64,000 nucleotides of DNA from Glutamicibacter soli (lineage in GTDB: Bacteria; Actinomycetota; Actinomycetes; Actinomycetales; Micrococcaceae): the NCBI RefSeq assembly GCF_003309065.1, contig NZ_POAF01000002.1:124001-188000 (forward strand), read 5' to 3'. Position 1 is the first letter of the stretch; each line of letters starts with the position of its first letter. The position numbers and the translations under genes are program-made. Positions 52,381 to 62,869 of this stretch are shown here, one piece after another. The notes beneath the pieces were generated by a model, which saw only the letters and a program-made list of their open reading frames with translations, was not told the origin of the DNA and did no database searches.

Positions 52381-53526
52381 CTAATCGCGTTCCCGCTGCC
52401 CGGATTCCTGCTCGACCTTGTCGACCGCGGCGATTTCGCTCACGATCCTGATCTGTTCGCCGTCGCGAATGTCCTGCTCCTTCTGTTGAGTCTGTTTTTG
52501 CAGTCCGGCGACATCGCGCGGCGGCAGCTGCAGGGAATGCTCGGCGCTGAGACCTGCCTGCAGTTCGCGACCGCGTTCGAGCTCCGCATCCAGCACCGCG
52601 CCAAAGAGCAGCGACAAGTTGGCGATCCAGATCCAGAGCAGAAGCACGATGACGCCACCGATCGCGCCGTAGGTCTTGTTGTAGTTCCCGAAGTTGGAGA
52701 CATAGAAGAAGAAGCCGGACGTGGCCAGTGCCAGGACGATGAGTGCGACAAAGGCCCCGACACTGAGCACCCTGAACTTTGCGTGCTTGACGTTCGGAGT
52801 CCCGTAGTAGAGCACCGCGACCAGCATGACCGCGAAGACGGCCATCACCGGCCATTTGGCGATATTCCATACCAGCAGCGCCGATTCCCCGAGCCCGATG
52901 AAGTTGCCCAGTTTCTGGGCGATGGGACCGGACAGCACAAACAAGGCGCCCATGACCGCCGCGGCAACCAGCAGGAAAAGCGTCACCAGAAGCATCATCG
53001 GCTTGAGCTTGTAGAACGGACGGCCTTCATCCACCGAATAGATCTGGTTCATTGCCCGGCCGAACGCACCGACGTACCCGGAGGCACTCCAGATCGCGCC
53101 CAAGAGACCAGCGGCCAAAGCCAGCCCCGCCGCGGGTGTCGAGGTCAGCTGCTCGATGGGTTGGCGCAGCATTTCTACCACCTGCGGGCTGGCGAATTCC
53201 TCCAGCAGCGACAGCATCGATTTAGTGGTGGTCTCCGCCTGCCCGACGACGCCCAGCAAGGAGACAACTGCCAGCAATGCCGGGAAAATCGAGAGCATGG
53301 TGTAGTAGGTCAGCGCCGCGGCCAGATCGGTGCATTTGTTCCTGGAGAACTCATGCAGGGAGCGTTTAACGACATATTTCCATGAATCCGCGCGCAGCCT
53401 TTGCGGCTTGTCCAGTTGCGTCTTGACCGCTGTTTCAAATTCCCCGTCAATGCCGGCAAGCCCGGTCATGCTGGTGCCCGGTTGCGCTTCCGTACCCAGT
53501 GGATTCGTCTGGTTGTTATCGGACAT
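52381..53526 (-). CDS. YihY/BrkB-family inner membrane protein
   Basis: A 381-residue protein of the YihY (formerly RNase BN) family. The N-terminal 60 residues are hydrophilic, then CTDLAAALTYYTMLSIFPAL opens the first helix with the family's hallmark, and IWSASGYVGAFGRAMNQIYSV and YGAIGGVIVLLLWIWIANLSLLFGAVLDAE are further conserved blocks; six helices in all. The C-terminal 60 residues are charged (KQTQQKEQDIRDGEQ). The function is unresolved; the old RNase BN label is wrong for this family. ATG 53526 follows ggggtggg. Confidence 0.9.
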   Translation of the reverse strand: MSDNNQTNPLGTEAQPGTSMTGLAGIDGEFETAVKTQLDKPQRLRADSWKYVVKRSLHEFSRNKCTDLAAALTYYTMLSIFPALLAVVSLLGVVGQAETTTKSMLSLLEEFASPQVVEMLRQPIEQLTSTPAAGLALAAGLLGAIWSASGYVGAFGRAMNQIYSVDEGRPFYKLKPMMLLVTLFLLVAAAVMGALFVLSGPIAQKLGNFIGLGESALLVWNIAKWPVMAVFAVMLVAVLYYGTPNVKHAKFRVLSVGAFVALIVLALATSGFFFYVSNFGNYNKTYGAIGGVIVLLLWIWIANLSLLFGAVLDAELERGRELQAGLSAEHSLQLPPRDVAGLQKQTQQKEQDIRDGEQIRIVSEIAAVDKVEQESGQRERD

Positions 53527-53787
53527 CTGCCCACCCCGAAGTCTGCGTGTTCTGTACGTACCCTTTCGGCCATTCAAACAGGGTTACCGCATCGGCTCAA
53601 CATACTTTCCCCAATACGCAGCCTGAAACCAGCTTCCTTGCCCGGAGCGCTCTACGGCACAGACCTCCCCTGCGCCAGCTGGCCGACGGTGTCAAGGGCC
53701 TGAGGCAGACATACAGTGCACGGATGATGCACCCGGATAGCGAATGTGTCACGATTCTTCTAACGGCACTCGCTTGAGGAGAACACC

Positions 53788-54165
53788 ATGTCAGAGACTT
53801 CCGGGGGCGCAACGTCGGGGAAAAATCGCCCCTTGCTTCCTGTTGCCCGTTCATATCCGGTCCATGTCGACGATTTGTTGCTGGTCGGCTGGGCTATCCG
53901 ATCCGACGCAATCCTGGTCCAGGCTGGCGGCTTGGGCGAGTCCGTCCATGTTGATATCCACGGCAAGCATGTCGAACCCGCAACGATCCGCTACGTCGGC
54001 CGCGAGCTCAAGGGTTGGGAGCCTTGGACCCTGCTGCTCCTGGAAACGGGCACCCTGCATGTCGGGCACGACGCCTTCCCGCCAGGCTTCCAAGGTCTGG
54101 ACCCCGACGACGACCTCGGGGAATCCCCCTGGTGCCGGCTGTTTCCATGGCTTCCGGGATGCTAA
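53788..54165 (+). CDS. hypothetical protein preceding the NarL-type two-component genes
   Basis: A 125-residue soluble protein. ATG 53788 has gaggag 6 nt upstream. It holds HVDDLLLVGWAIRSDAILVQ and PWTLLLLETGTLHVGHDAF, a mostly beta pattern, then an acidic turn (GLDPDDDLGE). No family recognised. Its last 19 nt overlap the start of the sensor kinase gene in another frame, which suggests co-translation and perhaps a part in the same signalling system. Confidence 0.6.
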   Translation: MSETSGGATSGKNRPLLPVARSYPVHVDDLLLVGWAIRSDAILVQAGGLGESVHVDIHGKHVEPATIRYVGRELKGWEPWTLLLLETGTLHVGHDAFPPGFQGLDPDDDLGESPWCRLFPWLPGC

Positions 54166-55361
54166 AGCGCCGGCACGTTGTGCGTGTAGTTGTCGGCCTG
54201 TTCGCCTTCGTATTTGACCTGTTCCTGTGGCAAGGAGCCGTCACCACGCCGGGCGGTGCGGTGCTGCCGGTGTGGCTGGTCCCCGCAGCGCTGATTAGCG
54301 CGTATGCGGTCCTGCTGATCCAGCGCAGGATCTGGATAGGGTTCAGCGTTTTCCTCCTCATCTCGCTGCTGGGTCTCGCGGTGGCCTCCATCGTTGGAAT
54401 CGTCGGAACCTACATGGCGTTTTTCCTCATGGTCCGGCATTCGAGCACGCGAGTGGCTAATACGGCACTGGCGGGAATGATCCTGCCTGTTTTCGTGGCG
54501 ACCTACAGCTCCGTGAGCTACGACGGCCGATCCGAGGATCTGCTGGGTCTGATGGCGTGGAATATCGGCTTCTATGCCGCAGTTGCATTCCTCTGCTACT
54601 TCGCCGCCCGGACGCAGCGGAGAACCGAGCACCGGTTGCAAACCGAACGGCGGTGGGCTGACGCTGCGCTGGAGGAAGCCCGCGCCGGAGAGCGCCTGCG
54701 CATCAGCCGCGACCTGCATGACTCGGTAGCGCACTCCATGACCGCTGTGGTGCTACAGGTCGCCGGTGTGCGCGCAATCTTGAAGAAGGGCGCAGAGTTC
54801 GAGAAGGTCGACCCGGTGCTCGCCGACATCCAGGTGACCGCCGAGCAGAGCATGCGCGAGCTGCACCGACTGCTGGGGATGCTGCGCAGCGAGGAAGAAT
54901 CCCAGGTCGGGCAGTCGCATTCCTTTGACGACATCCCCTCGCTGGTTTCGTCAGCGCAGGATTCCGGCCTCGATGTCGTGGTGACCTGCAACGGCGAAGC
55001 ACAAATGCTGGACCCCAGTATCAGCCATGCCGGCTACCGCGTTGTGCAGGAAGGCCTGTCCAATGCGATGAAGCACGGTGGCGAAGGCTGCCGGGTGGAA
55101 ATCGCGACGCACTGGATGCCGACGGAACTGACGATCTCCGTGACGTCCATTTCCGGGGTCGCGAAAAGGCCTGCGGTATCCGGCGGTTTCGGGCTGCTCG
55201 GGCTACGCGAGCGGGTCGGAGTCTCCGGTGGTTCGCTGAGCCACGGCCCAACCCCTGGCGGTTACCTGCTCAAGGCCTCGCTTCCGGTCGACAAGCCCGA
55301 AGATGCTTCCGCCTCCGACCAGCGAAGTACGCATACAGCAAAGACCCAGGAGGCGTCGTGA
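54147..55361 (+). CDS. NarL-type sensor histidine kinase (HisKA_3)
   Basis: A 404-residue membrane kinase. Four to six hydrophobic segments fill residues 8-150 (VVRVVVGLFAFVFDLFLW, LVPAALISAYAVLLI, AGMILPVFVATYSSV). The dimerisation and phosphotransfer helix then reads ERLRISRDLHDSVAHSMTAV, with the His of DLHDSVAH phosphorylated. The ATPase domain shows YRVVQEGLSNAMKHG and GGFGLLGLRERVGVSGG. The short loops suggest sensing within the membrane, as in LiaS/DesK-like kinases. The start at 54147 or 54159 is undecided. The stop overlaps the GTG of the response regulator. Confidence 0.9.
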   Translation: MASGMLKRRHVVRVVVGLFAFVFDLFLWQGAVTTPGGAVLPVWLVPAALISAYAVLLIQRRIWIGFSVFLLISLLGLAVASIVGIVGTYMAFFLMVRHSSTRVANTALAGMILPVFVATYSSVSYDGRSEDLLGLMAWNIGFYAAVAFLCYFAARTQRRTEHRLQTERRWADAALEEARAGERLRISRDLHDSVAHSMTAVVLQVAGVRAILKKGAEFEKVDPVLADIQVTAEQSMRELHRLLGMLRSEEESQVGQSHSFDDIPSLVSSAQDSGLDVVVTCNGEAQMLDPSISHAGYRVVQEGLSNAMKHGGEGCRVEIATHWMPTELTISVTSISGVAKRPAVSGGFGLLGLRERVGVSGGSLSHGPTPGGYLLKASLPVDKPEDASASDQRSTHTAKTQEAS

Positions 55362-56032
55362 TTCGAGTGGTGATTGTCGACGACCAGCCCCAGGTTCGAG
55401 CCGGGATCAGCATGATTCTCTCCGCGGAGGACGACATTGAAATCGTCGGACAGGCTGGATCCGGTGCCGAAGCCCTGGCGCTCGCCCAAGAGGTCGCTCC
55501 CGATGTGGTTTTGATGGATGTGCGCATGCCGGGCATGGACGGGGTCACCGCAACCAGCGAGCTCATCCGGCAGAACGGCAGTGACCCGGACCATCTGGTC
55601 CGGGTGCTGATCATGACAACGTTCGATGACGAGGACATCGTCGTCTCCTCGCTCCAGGCCGGCGCCAGCGGCTACCTGCTCAAGCACGCGTCCCCCACCG
55701 AAATTGCCGACGCGCTGCGCCGGGTAGCCGGCGGGGATACCTGGCTTGATGCCACCGCGGCCACGCGGCTGGTGGCCAAATTGCGCGAGCGCAGCGATGA
55801 GCAGATTGACATCCGCCAGGTGCTCACCCGCAGGGAGCAGGAAGTCCTGCGCCATGTTGCCGCCGGACGGTCAAACCAGCAGATTCTCGAGTCGCTGGTG
55901 CTCAGCGAGGCGACGGTGAAAACACATGTTGCCAGGATCCTGTTCAAGACCGGTGCCCGGGACCGCGCCGCGGTGGTCGCGTTGGCCTATCGCTCGGGTT
56001 TCGTCCGCCCGGACGACCCGCTGCCGGCCTGA
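55358..56032 (+). CDS. NarL/LuxR-type response regulator
   Basis: A 224-residue regulator. The receiver domain has Asp8-Asp9 and the phospho-acceptor in VVLMDVRMPGMDG (about Asp54), with Lys in YLLKHASP. The output domain from about 155 reads LTRREQEVLRHVAAGRSNQQ, ILESLVLSEATVKTHVARIL, a LuxR HTH. GTG 55358 overlaps the kinase stop (GTGA) and has caggagg 4 nt upstream. Targets are unknown; none of the immediate neighbours is an obvious one. Confidence 0.93.
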   Translation: MIRVVIVDDQPQVRAGISMILSAEDDIEIVGQAGSGAEALALAQEVAPDVVLMDVRMPGMDGVTATSELIRQNGSDPDHLVRVLIMTTFDDEDIVVSSLQAGASGYLLKHASPTEIADALRRVAGGDTWLDATAATRLVAKLRERSDEQIDIRQVLTRREQEVLRHVAAGRSNQQILESLVLSEATVKTHVARILFKTGARDRAAVVALAYRSGFVRPDDPLPA

Positions 56033-56349
56033 ACATACCGTCCTGGTATGACGTTTTACCTCGAATTCTAAGCGATGATTTAAGGGAAATGGATCTCTTC
56101 GGGCACCTTGGAGAGGCATTTTGAAATACGCGCAGGTTCTCGACCACGCGTAATAGAGATAAAGATTCCTAATCGGTTGAGCGGTCTTCACCGCAATCTG
56201 TTCGGCATGACGAACTTTGCGTCACTCAACGGAATCGATTGTGGTGTTCCTTGGGGGAGGATAACCACAAGCCCATTGTGTACCCGGGTCTTCGCCGGGC
56301 ACGCAATGGGCATTATCCTTTTCCACGGCCCTGCCGCGGCCGCTCCGGG
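56033..56349. other. gene-free stretch between convergent genes, with a hairpin
   Basis: About 315 bp. The left part is AT-rich and shows nothing. A hairpin lies at the right end (56271-56311): gcccattg pairs with caatgggc and inner cccgg with ccggg, followed by attatcctttt, so it can end transcription of the response regulator gene. Confidence 0.55.
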
Positions 56350-57159
56350 TCAGTTTCCCAAGACCAGATCGGAACCGAGCTTCAGGATCAGCGCGGCAAC
56401 TACCACCACAAAAACAATGCGGATGAACTTGCTGCCCTTGGATATGGCCATGCGCGCGCCGAGATAGCCGCCGAGCATGTTCATCACGCCCATGGCCAGC
56501 CCCACGCCCAGCAGCACGTGGCCGGTGGGCAGGAACAAGGCCAGGGCGCCGAAGTTGGTAAGCAGGTTGACGATCTTCGCCTTCGCCGACGACTGCAGGA
56601 AATTGTACCCGAGGACCGTCACCATGGCGATGATCAAAAAGGACCCGGTGCCCGGGCCGATAATCCCGTCGTAGCCGCCGATCACCAGGCCTATGAGCAC
56701 CGCGCGCAGGTAGTGCTGCTTGCCGCTGTAGCGCAGGCGGGAAAGTTCGCCGGCCCTGGGCTTGAGCATCGTGAACAGCAATACCGCCACCAGCGCGGCG
56801 ATGATGATCGGCTTGATGGCGGCGGCCGGAAGCATCGTGGCCAGCGCCGCGCCGCCGAAGGCGCCGACCATCGCGGTCAGCGCCATGGGTATGGCGGTTT
56901 TCAGGTCTGGACTGGTCCGCCGGTAATAGGTCACGGCGCTGGTTGCGGTTCCGAAGATGGAGGCCATCTTGTTCGTTGCCAGCGCCTGGACCGGGCTGAT
57001 GCCGGGAAAGAGCAGCAGCGCGGGCAATTGGATCAATCCCCCGCCGCCAACCACCGCATCAATCCACCCGGCCCCGAACCCTGCCAACAGCAGCAGGAGC
57101 AGGGGCCACAGGGAGACTGGTTCGCCGTTGACGGACAGGAAATCGAGAACCTCTTGCAC
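56350..57159 (-). CDS. TSUP-family (TauE/SafE) transporter
   Basis: A 269-residue membrane protein with eight helices in two repeated halves. The family repeats are plain: WIDAVVGGGGLIQLPALLLF in the first half and GGYDGIIGPGTGSFLIIAMV in the second, plus ALATNKMASIFGTATSAVTY. TSUP proteins export or import sulfite, sulfoacetate, taurine-derived anions and similar compounds; which one is unknown. GTG 57159 with aggagag 7 nt upstream. It sits 46 nt behind proS on the same strand and may share its transcript. Confidence 0.92.
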   Translation of the reverse strand: MQEVLDFLSVNGEPVSLWPLLLLLLAGFGAGWIDAVVGGGGLIQLPALLLFPGISPVQALATNKMASIFGTATSAVTYYRRTSPDLKTAIPMALTAMVGAFGGAALATMLPAAAIKPIIIAALVAVLLFTMLKPRAGELSRLRYSGKQHYLRAVLIGLVIGGYDGIIGPGTGSFLIIAMVTVLGYNFLQSSAKAKIVNLLTNFGALALFLPTGHVLLGVGLAMGVMNMLGGYLGARMAISKGSKFIRIVFVVVVAALILKLGSDLVLGN

Positions 57160-57205
57160 CGCGCTACTCTCCTATTCAATTGTCATGGCTTCGCCGGCTG
57201 GCGTC

Positions 57206-58993
57206 CTAGGCGGACAGCTCGACCACCACGTCGCTCAGTTGCACATCGCGGCGTTCGCCGGTGGCGCGGTCCTTGACCTCGACCAGGCCGTCGGCCAGGC
57301 CGCGGCCGACGACCACGATGGTCGGCACACCGATCAGCTCGGCGTCGGAGAACTTCACGCCGGCCGAGACCTTCGGACGGTCATCGAAGATGACCTCCTT
57401 GCCGGCGGCTTCGAATTCCTTGGCCAGCTTGTCGCCGGCTTCCAGCAGCTCGGCGCTCTTGCCGGTGACCACGATGTGGATGTCGGCGGGGGCAATCTGC
57501 TTTGGCCAGGCCAGGCCGTTCTCGTCATGGTAGGCCTCGGCCAGCGCCGCCACCGCGCGGGTGACGCCGATGCCGTAGGAGCCCATGGTGACAACCTGCA
57601 GCTTGCCGTTCTGGTCCAGGACCTTCAGGTCCAGGGACTGCGCGTACTTGCGGCCGAGCTGGAAGATGTGGCCCATCTCGATGCCGCGCTCGGTGCGCAA
57701 CGGACCGGAGCCGTCCGGTGCCGGATCGCCTTCCAGCACGTTGACAGCTTCGATGGTGCCGTCGAAGGTGAAGTCGCGGCCGGCCACCAGGCCGAAGACG
57801 TGCTTGCCCTTCTCGTTGGCGCCGGTGATCCAGGTGGTTCCGGAGACCACGCGCGGGTCGACCAGGTAGGTGACGCCGTGCTCGGTTTCGCTGCCCAGCA
57901 GCTGCTGGTCCAGTCCCAGGGCGGGGCCCAGGTAGCCGGTGACAATCTCCGGGTGGCTCTTCAGGTCCTCGGCGGTGGCCTGCTCGACCTCGACCTCGCC
58001 GTTGATGCCCAGGGCCGCGCCGATGGTTGCTTCCAAGCGCTTCTCGTCGACCTGGCGGTCGCCGGGAACACCCAGCACGACCAGGTGGCGGTTGCCCTCG
58101 GGGTCGATGATCGCCAGCACGACGTTCTTCAGGGTGTCCTTGGCTTCCCAGGCGCGGTCGGTGCGCGGGCGCAGCTCGTTGGCGGCGGCGACCAGGGTGT
58201 CGATGGTCGGGGTATCCGGGGTGTCGAGCACCTCGAAGGCCGGGGCATCGGTGAAGTCGATGGCCTCCGGGACCACTGTGGTCACTGCCTCCACGTTGGC
58301 CGCGTAGCCGCCCGGCGAGCGCACGAAGGTGTCCTCGCCGATGGCGGTCGGGTGCAGGAATTCCTCGGACTTCGAGCCGCCCATGGCGCCTGCCTGGGCA
58401 AACACCGGGACAACTTCCAGGCCCAGGCGCTCGAAGATCTTCAGGTAGGCGCCGCGGTGGGCCATGTAGGCCTCGTCCAGGCCTTCGTCGTCGATGTTGA
58501 AGGAGTAGGAGTCCTTCATGATGAATTCGCGGCCGCGCAGCAGGCCTGCGCGGGGGCGCGCCTCGTCGCGGTACTTGTTCTGGATCTGGTACAGGTAGAC
58601 CGGCAGGTCCTTGTACGAGTTGTACAGGTCCTTGACCAGCAGGGTGAACATTTCCTCGTGGGTCGGAGCCAGCAGGTAATCGGCGTCCTTGCGGTCCTTG
58701 AGGCGGAACAGGCCCTCGCCGTATTCGGTCCAGCGGCCGGTCTGCTCGTACGGCTCGCGCGGCAGCAGCGCCGGGAAGTGGACTTCCTGGGCGCCGATGG
58801 CGTTCATCTCTTCACGGACGATGGCTTCCACACGTGCCAGGACCCGCAGACCCAGCGGGAGCCAGGTGTAGATGCCAGGTGCGGCGCGGCGGATGTAGCC
58901 GGCGCGAACCAAGAGTTTGTGGCTGGCAACCTCGGCGTCAACCGGATCTTCGCGCAGGGTGCGCAGGAACGTTGTGGAAAGCTTCAAAACCAC
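57206..58993 (-). CDS. proS: prolyl-tRNA synthetase
   Basis: A 595-residue class II synthetase of the bacterial type with an editing insertion. The N-terminus [40 protein letters not shown], motif 2 ([20 protein letters not shown]), the editing domain (about 225-385), motif 3 ([20 protein letters not shown]) and the C-terminal anticodon-binding domain ([20 protein letters not shown]) are all in place. The start is GTG 58993 with aaggac 7-8 nt upstream, giving the usual length; an open frame continues 54 codons further without family similarity. Confidence 0.96.
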   Translation of the reverse strand: MVLKLSTTFLRTLREDPVDAEVASHKLLVRAGYIRRAAPGIYTWLPLGLRVLARVEAIVREEMNAIGAQEVHFPALLPREPYEQTGRWTEYGEGLFRLKDRKDADYLLAPTHEEMFTLLVKDLYNSYKDLPVYLYQIQNKYRDEARPRAGLLRGREFIMKDSYSFNIDDEGLDEAYMAHRGAYLKIFERLGLEVVPVFAQAGAMGGSKSEEFLHPTAIGEDTFVRSPGGYAANVEAVTTVVPEAIDFTDAPAFEVLDTPDTPTIDTLVAAANELRPRTDRAWEAKDTLKNVVLAIIDPEGNRHLVVLGVPGDRQVDEKRLEATIGAALGINGEVEVEQATAEDLKSHPEIVTGYLGPALGLDQQLLGSETEHGVTYLVDPRVVSGTTWITGANEKGKHVFGLVAGRDFTFDGTIEAVNVLEGDPAPDGSGPLRTERGIEMGHIFQLGRKYAQSLDLKVLDQNGKLQVVTMGSYGIGVTRAVAALAEAYHDENGLAWPKQIAPADIHIVVTGKSAELLEAGDKLAKEFEAAGKEVIFDDRPKVSAGVKFSDAELIGVPTIVVVGRGLADGLVEVKDRATGERRDVQLSDVVVELSA

Positions 58994-59168
58994 GCGTGGT
59001 GTCCTTTTCCGTATGACGGCAGACCCATGGATGAGCAGCTGCCGCCGTGCTAGGCAAAATCTGTTGTGAGCTGCCGTCGTGGCAACCACCTCCAATCCTA
59101 CCGGGTTCGGCTCTTCGCCCGGGCACTGCGGTTCCGGCGCCGACACACGATGCACCGGGCACAGGCTC

Positions 59169-61130
59169 CTAGCCCACGTGCACCCAGGGCCGGCGCTGCA
59201 GGTCCGGTTCCGCTTCGCGCAGGACCTCGCGGGTCAGCGGCGCGATTTCGCCCTGCCCCAGGAGCAGGAAGCGGGCCAGGTTGCTCAGCGGGTTGCCCTC
59301 GGTCCAGCGAAAGTAGATGTGCGGCATGACCTCGTAGTTGTCCCTGATCGCCAGGCAGATCGCGGCGATCGCGGTGGGCACCGACGGCGCGGTCGCCTCC
59401 AGGATCCAGAAGCCATGCCGCGTGATGCCGCGGACCTCGATATCCTCGGCGAAGTCTGAGTAGTCCGAGACCTTGACCTCCAGGAAGACCACCGGGGCCT
59501 TGTCCGAGATGTGGCTTGCCAGCACCGCATGGTGCAGTTTGCGGCGGTAGCGTGCCTTGGTGGTGTTGGCCGGCTCGTGGGCAATCAGCTGCACGATCCC
59601 CCGCCGCGCTGATTCGGAAATCAGGTGTTCCGCGACCGCGTCGAAGCGCACCGAGGTGGCGCGCAGCTCGGTCGACCGGCGGAAGCGCGAGGACAGCGAC
59701 ACCAGCAGCACGGCGCCGATGAAGAACGCCGCGATCTTCAGGCCCTCGGGCCTCTCAAAGCAGTTGACCACCGTGGTGTAGAGGAAGACCAGCGAGACGA
59801 ATACGTAGAGGATTGTTTTTCCGCGCTCGCGCCGCCGCCGGGCGGAGATCGTCACCGCGATGGCGGCCGAGCTCATCAGCACCAGCACGCCGGTGGCGTA
59901 GGCCGCGCCCTGGGCATTGACGTCTGCCTCGAAATGCCAGGTGATGGCCAGCGCCACTAGGATGACCACAACCACCAGCGGGCGCACGGCACGGGCCCAT
60001 TCGGGCGCCATGCCGAACCGCGGCAGATAGCGCGGGATCAGGTTCAGCAGCCCGGCGATGGCCGAGGCGCCGGCAAACCAGAGGATCAGGATGGTGGAGA
60101 CGTCGTAGACGGTGCCGAAGCCGTCCCCCATCAGCCGGTGCGCCAGCCAGGACAGGGCGCGGCCGTTGGCGGTTCCGCCTTCCTGGAATTCCGGGGCGGG
60201 GATCAGCACCGTGGTGGCCACCGAGGACAGCACCAGAAAGCTGCTCATGATCAAGGCGGCGGTGGTCAGCAGCTTGCGGGCGCCGCGGATGCGGCTGGAG
60301 GGATCTGCGGCCGATTCACCAGGTTTCAGGTTGATCTGTGGCATGACGGCCACACCCGTTTCGAATCCGGACAGGCCCAGGGCAAGTTTCGGGAACACGA
60401 TGAGGCAAACCAGCAGCATCATCACTGGATTGCCGTGCGCGGCCAGCAAGGAGTCCATCCAATTGCCCAGGACGACCGGGTGCGCGGCGATATTGGTGAA
60501 TGAGACGGCGATGACCACCAAGTTCAAGGTTAAGAAGGTGCCGACAAGCGTCACCGCGATCCAGGTGACCTCGTTGAATCCGCGCATGAACAAGGCACCG
60601 AGCAGGAGCAGCAGGATCACCGTCAAGGGGATCTGCTTGCCAGTGAACCATGCGGGGGTGAAGGGGTTCTCGATGAGGTGGGCGGACGCGTCCGCCGCGG
60701 AAAGAGTCGCGGTGATCATGAAGTCGGTGGCCGCGAATCCCAGCAGGATCAACACCAATAGCTTGCCTTTCCAGTGCGGCAGCAGGCGTTCGAGCATGGC
60801 GATGGATCCTTGCCCGTGCGGCGATTCCGCGGCGACGCGGCGGTATACCGGCAAGGCCGCTCCCAGCGTGACGGCAATCAGGATCAGTGTGGCGAATGGG
60901 GCCAAAGCCCCGGCGGCCAAGGCGGCGATGGCGGGCTGGTATCCCAGGGTGGAGAAGTAGTCCAGGCCCGAGAGGCACATGACCTGCCACCATTTTCCGG
61001 CGTGCTTCTTGTCATCGCCGGGGTCTTCGTGGCCCACGGATTGGTCATTCAACCACCGGTAGAGGCGGCGGCGGGCCGAGTCCGAATTCGAAGACTGAGA
61101 GACGTTCAGCGTCCCAATATTCGTATTCAC
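59169..61130 (-). CDS. APC-superfamily amino acid/cation transporter with C-terminal cytoplasmic domain
   Basis: A 653-residue protein. A 50-residue hydrophilic N-terminus is followed by about 12 helices ([60 protein letters not shown]), the last ending near residue 480. The C-terminal 170 residues are soluble ([40 protein letters not shown]). The [11 protein letters not shown] and GLSGFETG blocks are APC/LeuT-fold permease features. The soluble tail recalls potassium carriers of the KUP/KimA kind, but the helices do not let me choose a substrate. No c-di-AMP riboswitch is seen upstream. Confidence 0.82.
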   Translation of the reverse strand: MNTNIGTLNVSQSSNSDSARRRLYRWLNDQSVGHEDPGDDKKHAGKWWQVMCLSGLDYFSTLGYQPAIAALAAGALAPFATLILIAVTLGAALPVYRRVAAESPHGQGSIAMLERLLPHWKGKLLVLILLGFAATDFMITATLSAADASAHLIENPFTPAWFTGKQIPLTVILLLLLGALFMRGFNEVTWIAVTLVGTFLTLNLVVIAVSFTNIAAHPVVLGNWMDSLLAAHGNPVMMLLVCLIVFPKLALGLSGFETGVAVMPQINLKPGESAADPSSRIRGARKLLTTAALIMSSFLVLSSVATTVLIPAPEFQEGGTANGRALSWLAHRLMGDGFGTVYDVSTILILWFAGASAIAGLLNLIPRYLPRFGMAPEWARAVRPLVVVVILVALAITWHFEADVNAQGAAYATGVLVLMSSAAIAVTISARRRRERGKTILYVFVSLVFLYTTVVNCFERPEGLKIAAFFIGAVLLVSLSSRFRRSTELRATSVRFDAVAEHLISESARRGIVQLIAHEPANTTKARYRRKLHHAVLASHISDKAPVVFLEVKVSDYSDFAEDIEVRGITRHGFWILEATAPSVPTAIAAICLAIRDNYEVMPHIYFRWTEGNPLSNLARFLLLGQGEIAPLTREVLREAEPDLQRRPWVHVG

Positions 61131-61222
61131 GAATGAGAACTGTACGCCTGTATCGTCCCCGCGTCACTGGTTTTCACAAAAGAAATCAGGGGATTTTCCC
61201 GGGCCTCGAAATCCACAAAAAC

Positions 61223-61258
61223 GGGGCCGGAACAGGTTATCCCCGAAATTCCGGCCCC
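61223..61258 (-). terminator. terminator after the first lipoprotein gene
   Basis: ggggccggaa (61223-61232) pairs with ttccggcccc (61249-61258); on the minus strand it is followed by gtttttgtgg. It lies 24 nt beyond the lipoprotein stop. Confidence 0.75.
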
Positions 61259-61281
61259 CGCTTCCGGGTGCTTTCGCGTGG

Positions 61282-62028
61282 CTACTTGGCCACTGCCTTG
61301 ACCTCAGCGACGGCCTTGTTCAGCTCGTCGGTGAGCTTCTTGAGCATGTCGGCCTCGGACTTTGAACCGGTTCCGGTCATGGCCACCGAGACCGCGTTGT
61401 TTCCGACCAGTCCCTGCATCTGGTAGCTGCCGCCGGGCACCTCGGTGCCGTTCATCTTCATGGCGCTGCTGGTGGCGTAGGTCAGGTCGGCATCCGAGGA
61501 AGCGTCCAGGATCTTCGCGCTGGCTTCGACTTCCTGGCCGGATACCGCCATGCTGAATGAATCGCAGCCCTGCAGGTCCTTGTTCTTGGCCTGTTCAGTG
61601 ATCTTGTCCAGCTTCGCGGTGTCCTCATACCCTGCCACGCTGTAGCTGGTCGAGGCCATAGTGGCTTCATCCATCAGCACGGCAACAGCCATGTTGATGC
61701 CTTCGATGTCCCATGAACCCTGCTGGCTGACGAACTCCGCGCACTTCTCCGGCTTGATTTCCATCTGCTCGATCAGCTTCTTGGCCTGCGGCAGCGAAGC
61801 GGCGATAGTGTCGCCGTCCATGATCTGGGCGCCGCTGGAATCTCCGGCGAGTTTGGTGACGATGGCAGTGGCTTGCTCGGTGCTCAGCGCTGCGGTCGCA
61901 GGGGCCGACTGCTCCTGGGCGGCTCCGGCGTCCGCGGATCCCTCAGTGGTGTCGCTGCCCGAGCCGCCGCAGCCGGAAAGCGCCAGTGCGCCAGCGAGCG
62001 GAAGCAGCAGGAATGAACGCTTCTTCAT
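61282..62028 (-). CDS. lipoprotein, paralog 1 of a tandem trio
   Basis: A 248-residue lipoprotein: the signal MKKRSFLLLPLAGALALSGC ends in the lipobox LSGC, then a Gly/Ser/Asp linker. The folded part has AATAALSTEQATAIVTKLAG, a Cys in EIKPEKCAEFVS, a second Cys in DLQGCDSFSMAVSG, and the end helix MLKKLTDELNKAVAEVKAV. The same landmarks occur in the next two genes. The plan recalls the extracellular sensor-like domains of mycobacterial lipoproteins (LpqN/PknH_C kind), by overall look only. ATG with gagga 8 nt upstream. Third gene in the direction of transcription. Confidence 0.82.
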   Translation of the reverse strand: MKKRSFLLLPLAGALALSGCGGSGSDTTEGSADAGAAQEQSAPATAALSTEQATAIVTKLAGDSSGAQIMDGDTIAASLPQAKKLIEQMEIKPEKCAEFVSQQGSWDIEGINMAVAVLMDEATMASTSYSVAGYEDTAKLDKITEQAKNKDLQGCDSFSMAVSGQEVEASAKILDASSDADLTYATSSAMKMNGTEVPGGSYQMQGLVGNNAVSVAMTGTGSKSEADMLKKLTDELNKAVAEVKAVAK

Positions 62029-62106
62029 GATGTTTTGTCCTCACAGTTGGTGGTGATGGACACAACTCTATTTCACAACCAACTAGAAATAAAACATTTT
62101 TACCGC

Positions 62107-62820
62107 TTAGTTGAGCGTTTCTATCTCAGCGAAGGCCTTGTTAATCAATTCGACAGCTTCTGCGGACATCGTTGCCGGCTCGGCGAGCCCGGTCTGGAAA
62201 GTGACGATGACGAAGTTGTTGCCCTTCAATGCCTGCACAACTACTGAACTCATTTTTTGTCCACCTCCGACGTCCATCTGGGTGGACATCGTCAGCGACT
62301 GGTCGGCGTCGACCTTCAAGGGCAGGATCTGCCGATCGGCGCTCAGCTTTTCGCCGCTTTGTTCCACTGTCACTTTTTCGCAGCCGGAAATGTCATCCAG
62401 CATAAGCGCATCGGAAATTTTCTTACGTGTCGCTTCATCCGTAATGGAGAAGACCTGGACCACCTTGCCCAGGCTTTCAGCCGTGACGCTTCCGGTGGCG
62501 GAAACCGACGCGGTCAGGTCGGTGACGGTGTATTTTTCCATCTGCTTGGCGCATTTTTCCGGGGTGATTCCGGAGGTCGAGCCCATGCCCTTGGCCATTT
62601 GAAGCTGCTGTTGCATGGTCTCGTTTCCGACGACCGTCAGCGAGGGATCCTCCCCCAACAGGGTCCTGACCACCGTTTCAACCTGCCCTGCATCCAGGTT
62701 CCCGTCCTGCGACTGGGTCTGGGCCTGCTCTGGTTCCGGCTGCGTCTGGCCTGCGGATGAACAACCGGTCAAGGCAAGCGCTGCGGCCAGGGGAAGGAAC
62801 CAGAGGAACCGATGTGACAT
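62107..62820 (-). CDS. lipoprotein, paralog 2 of a tandem trio
   Basis: A 237-residue lipoprotein. The signal ends in LTGC and is followed by a Gln/Pro/Glu linker (SSAGQTQPEPEQAQTQSQDG). It shares with its neighbours the early helix (GQVETVVRTLLGEDPSLTVV), a first Cys in GITPEKCAKQMEKY, a second Cys in DISGCEKVTVEQSG, the strand VQALKGNNFVIVTFQTG and a C-terminal helix (AVELINKAFAEIETLN). The two conserved cysteines are spaced to form a disulfide. aagga lies 9 nt before the ATG. The gap of 78 nt to the next gene allows a shared transcript. Function unknown. Confidence 0.82.
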   Translation of the reverse strand: MSHRFLWFLPLAAALALTGCSSAGQTQPEPEQAQTQSQDGNLDAGQVETVVRTLLGEDPSLTVVGNETMQQQLQMAKGMGSTSGITPEKCAKQMEKYTVTDLTASVSATGSVTAESLGKVVQVFSITDEATRKKISDALMLDDISGCEKVTVEQSGEKLSADRQILPLKVDADQSLTMSTQMDVGGGQKMSSVVVQALKGNNFVIVTFQTGLAEPATMSAEAVELINKAFAEIETLN

Positions 62821-62869
62821 GAAGTATTTTCCTTATGTTTTGGTGTCGGGGACGGATTTCAGCTCTGCG

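Noticed and set aside
61131-61281. Possible c-di-AMP (ydaO) riboswitch before the APC transporter
   Set aside because: The segment holds only a terminator for the convergently placed lipoprotein transcript and the transporter's short leader; none of the conserved riboswitch core could be found.
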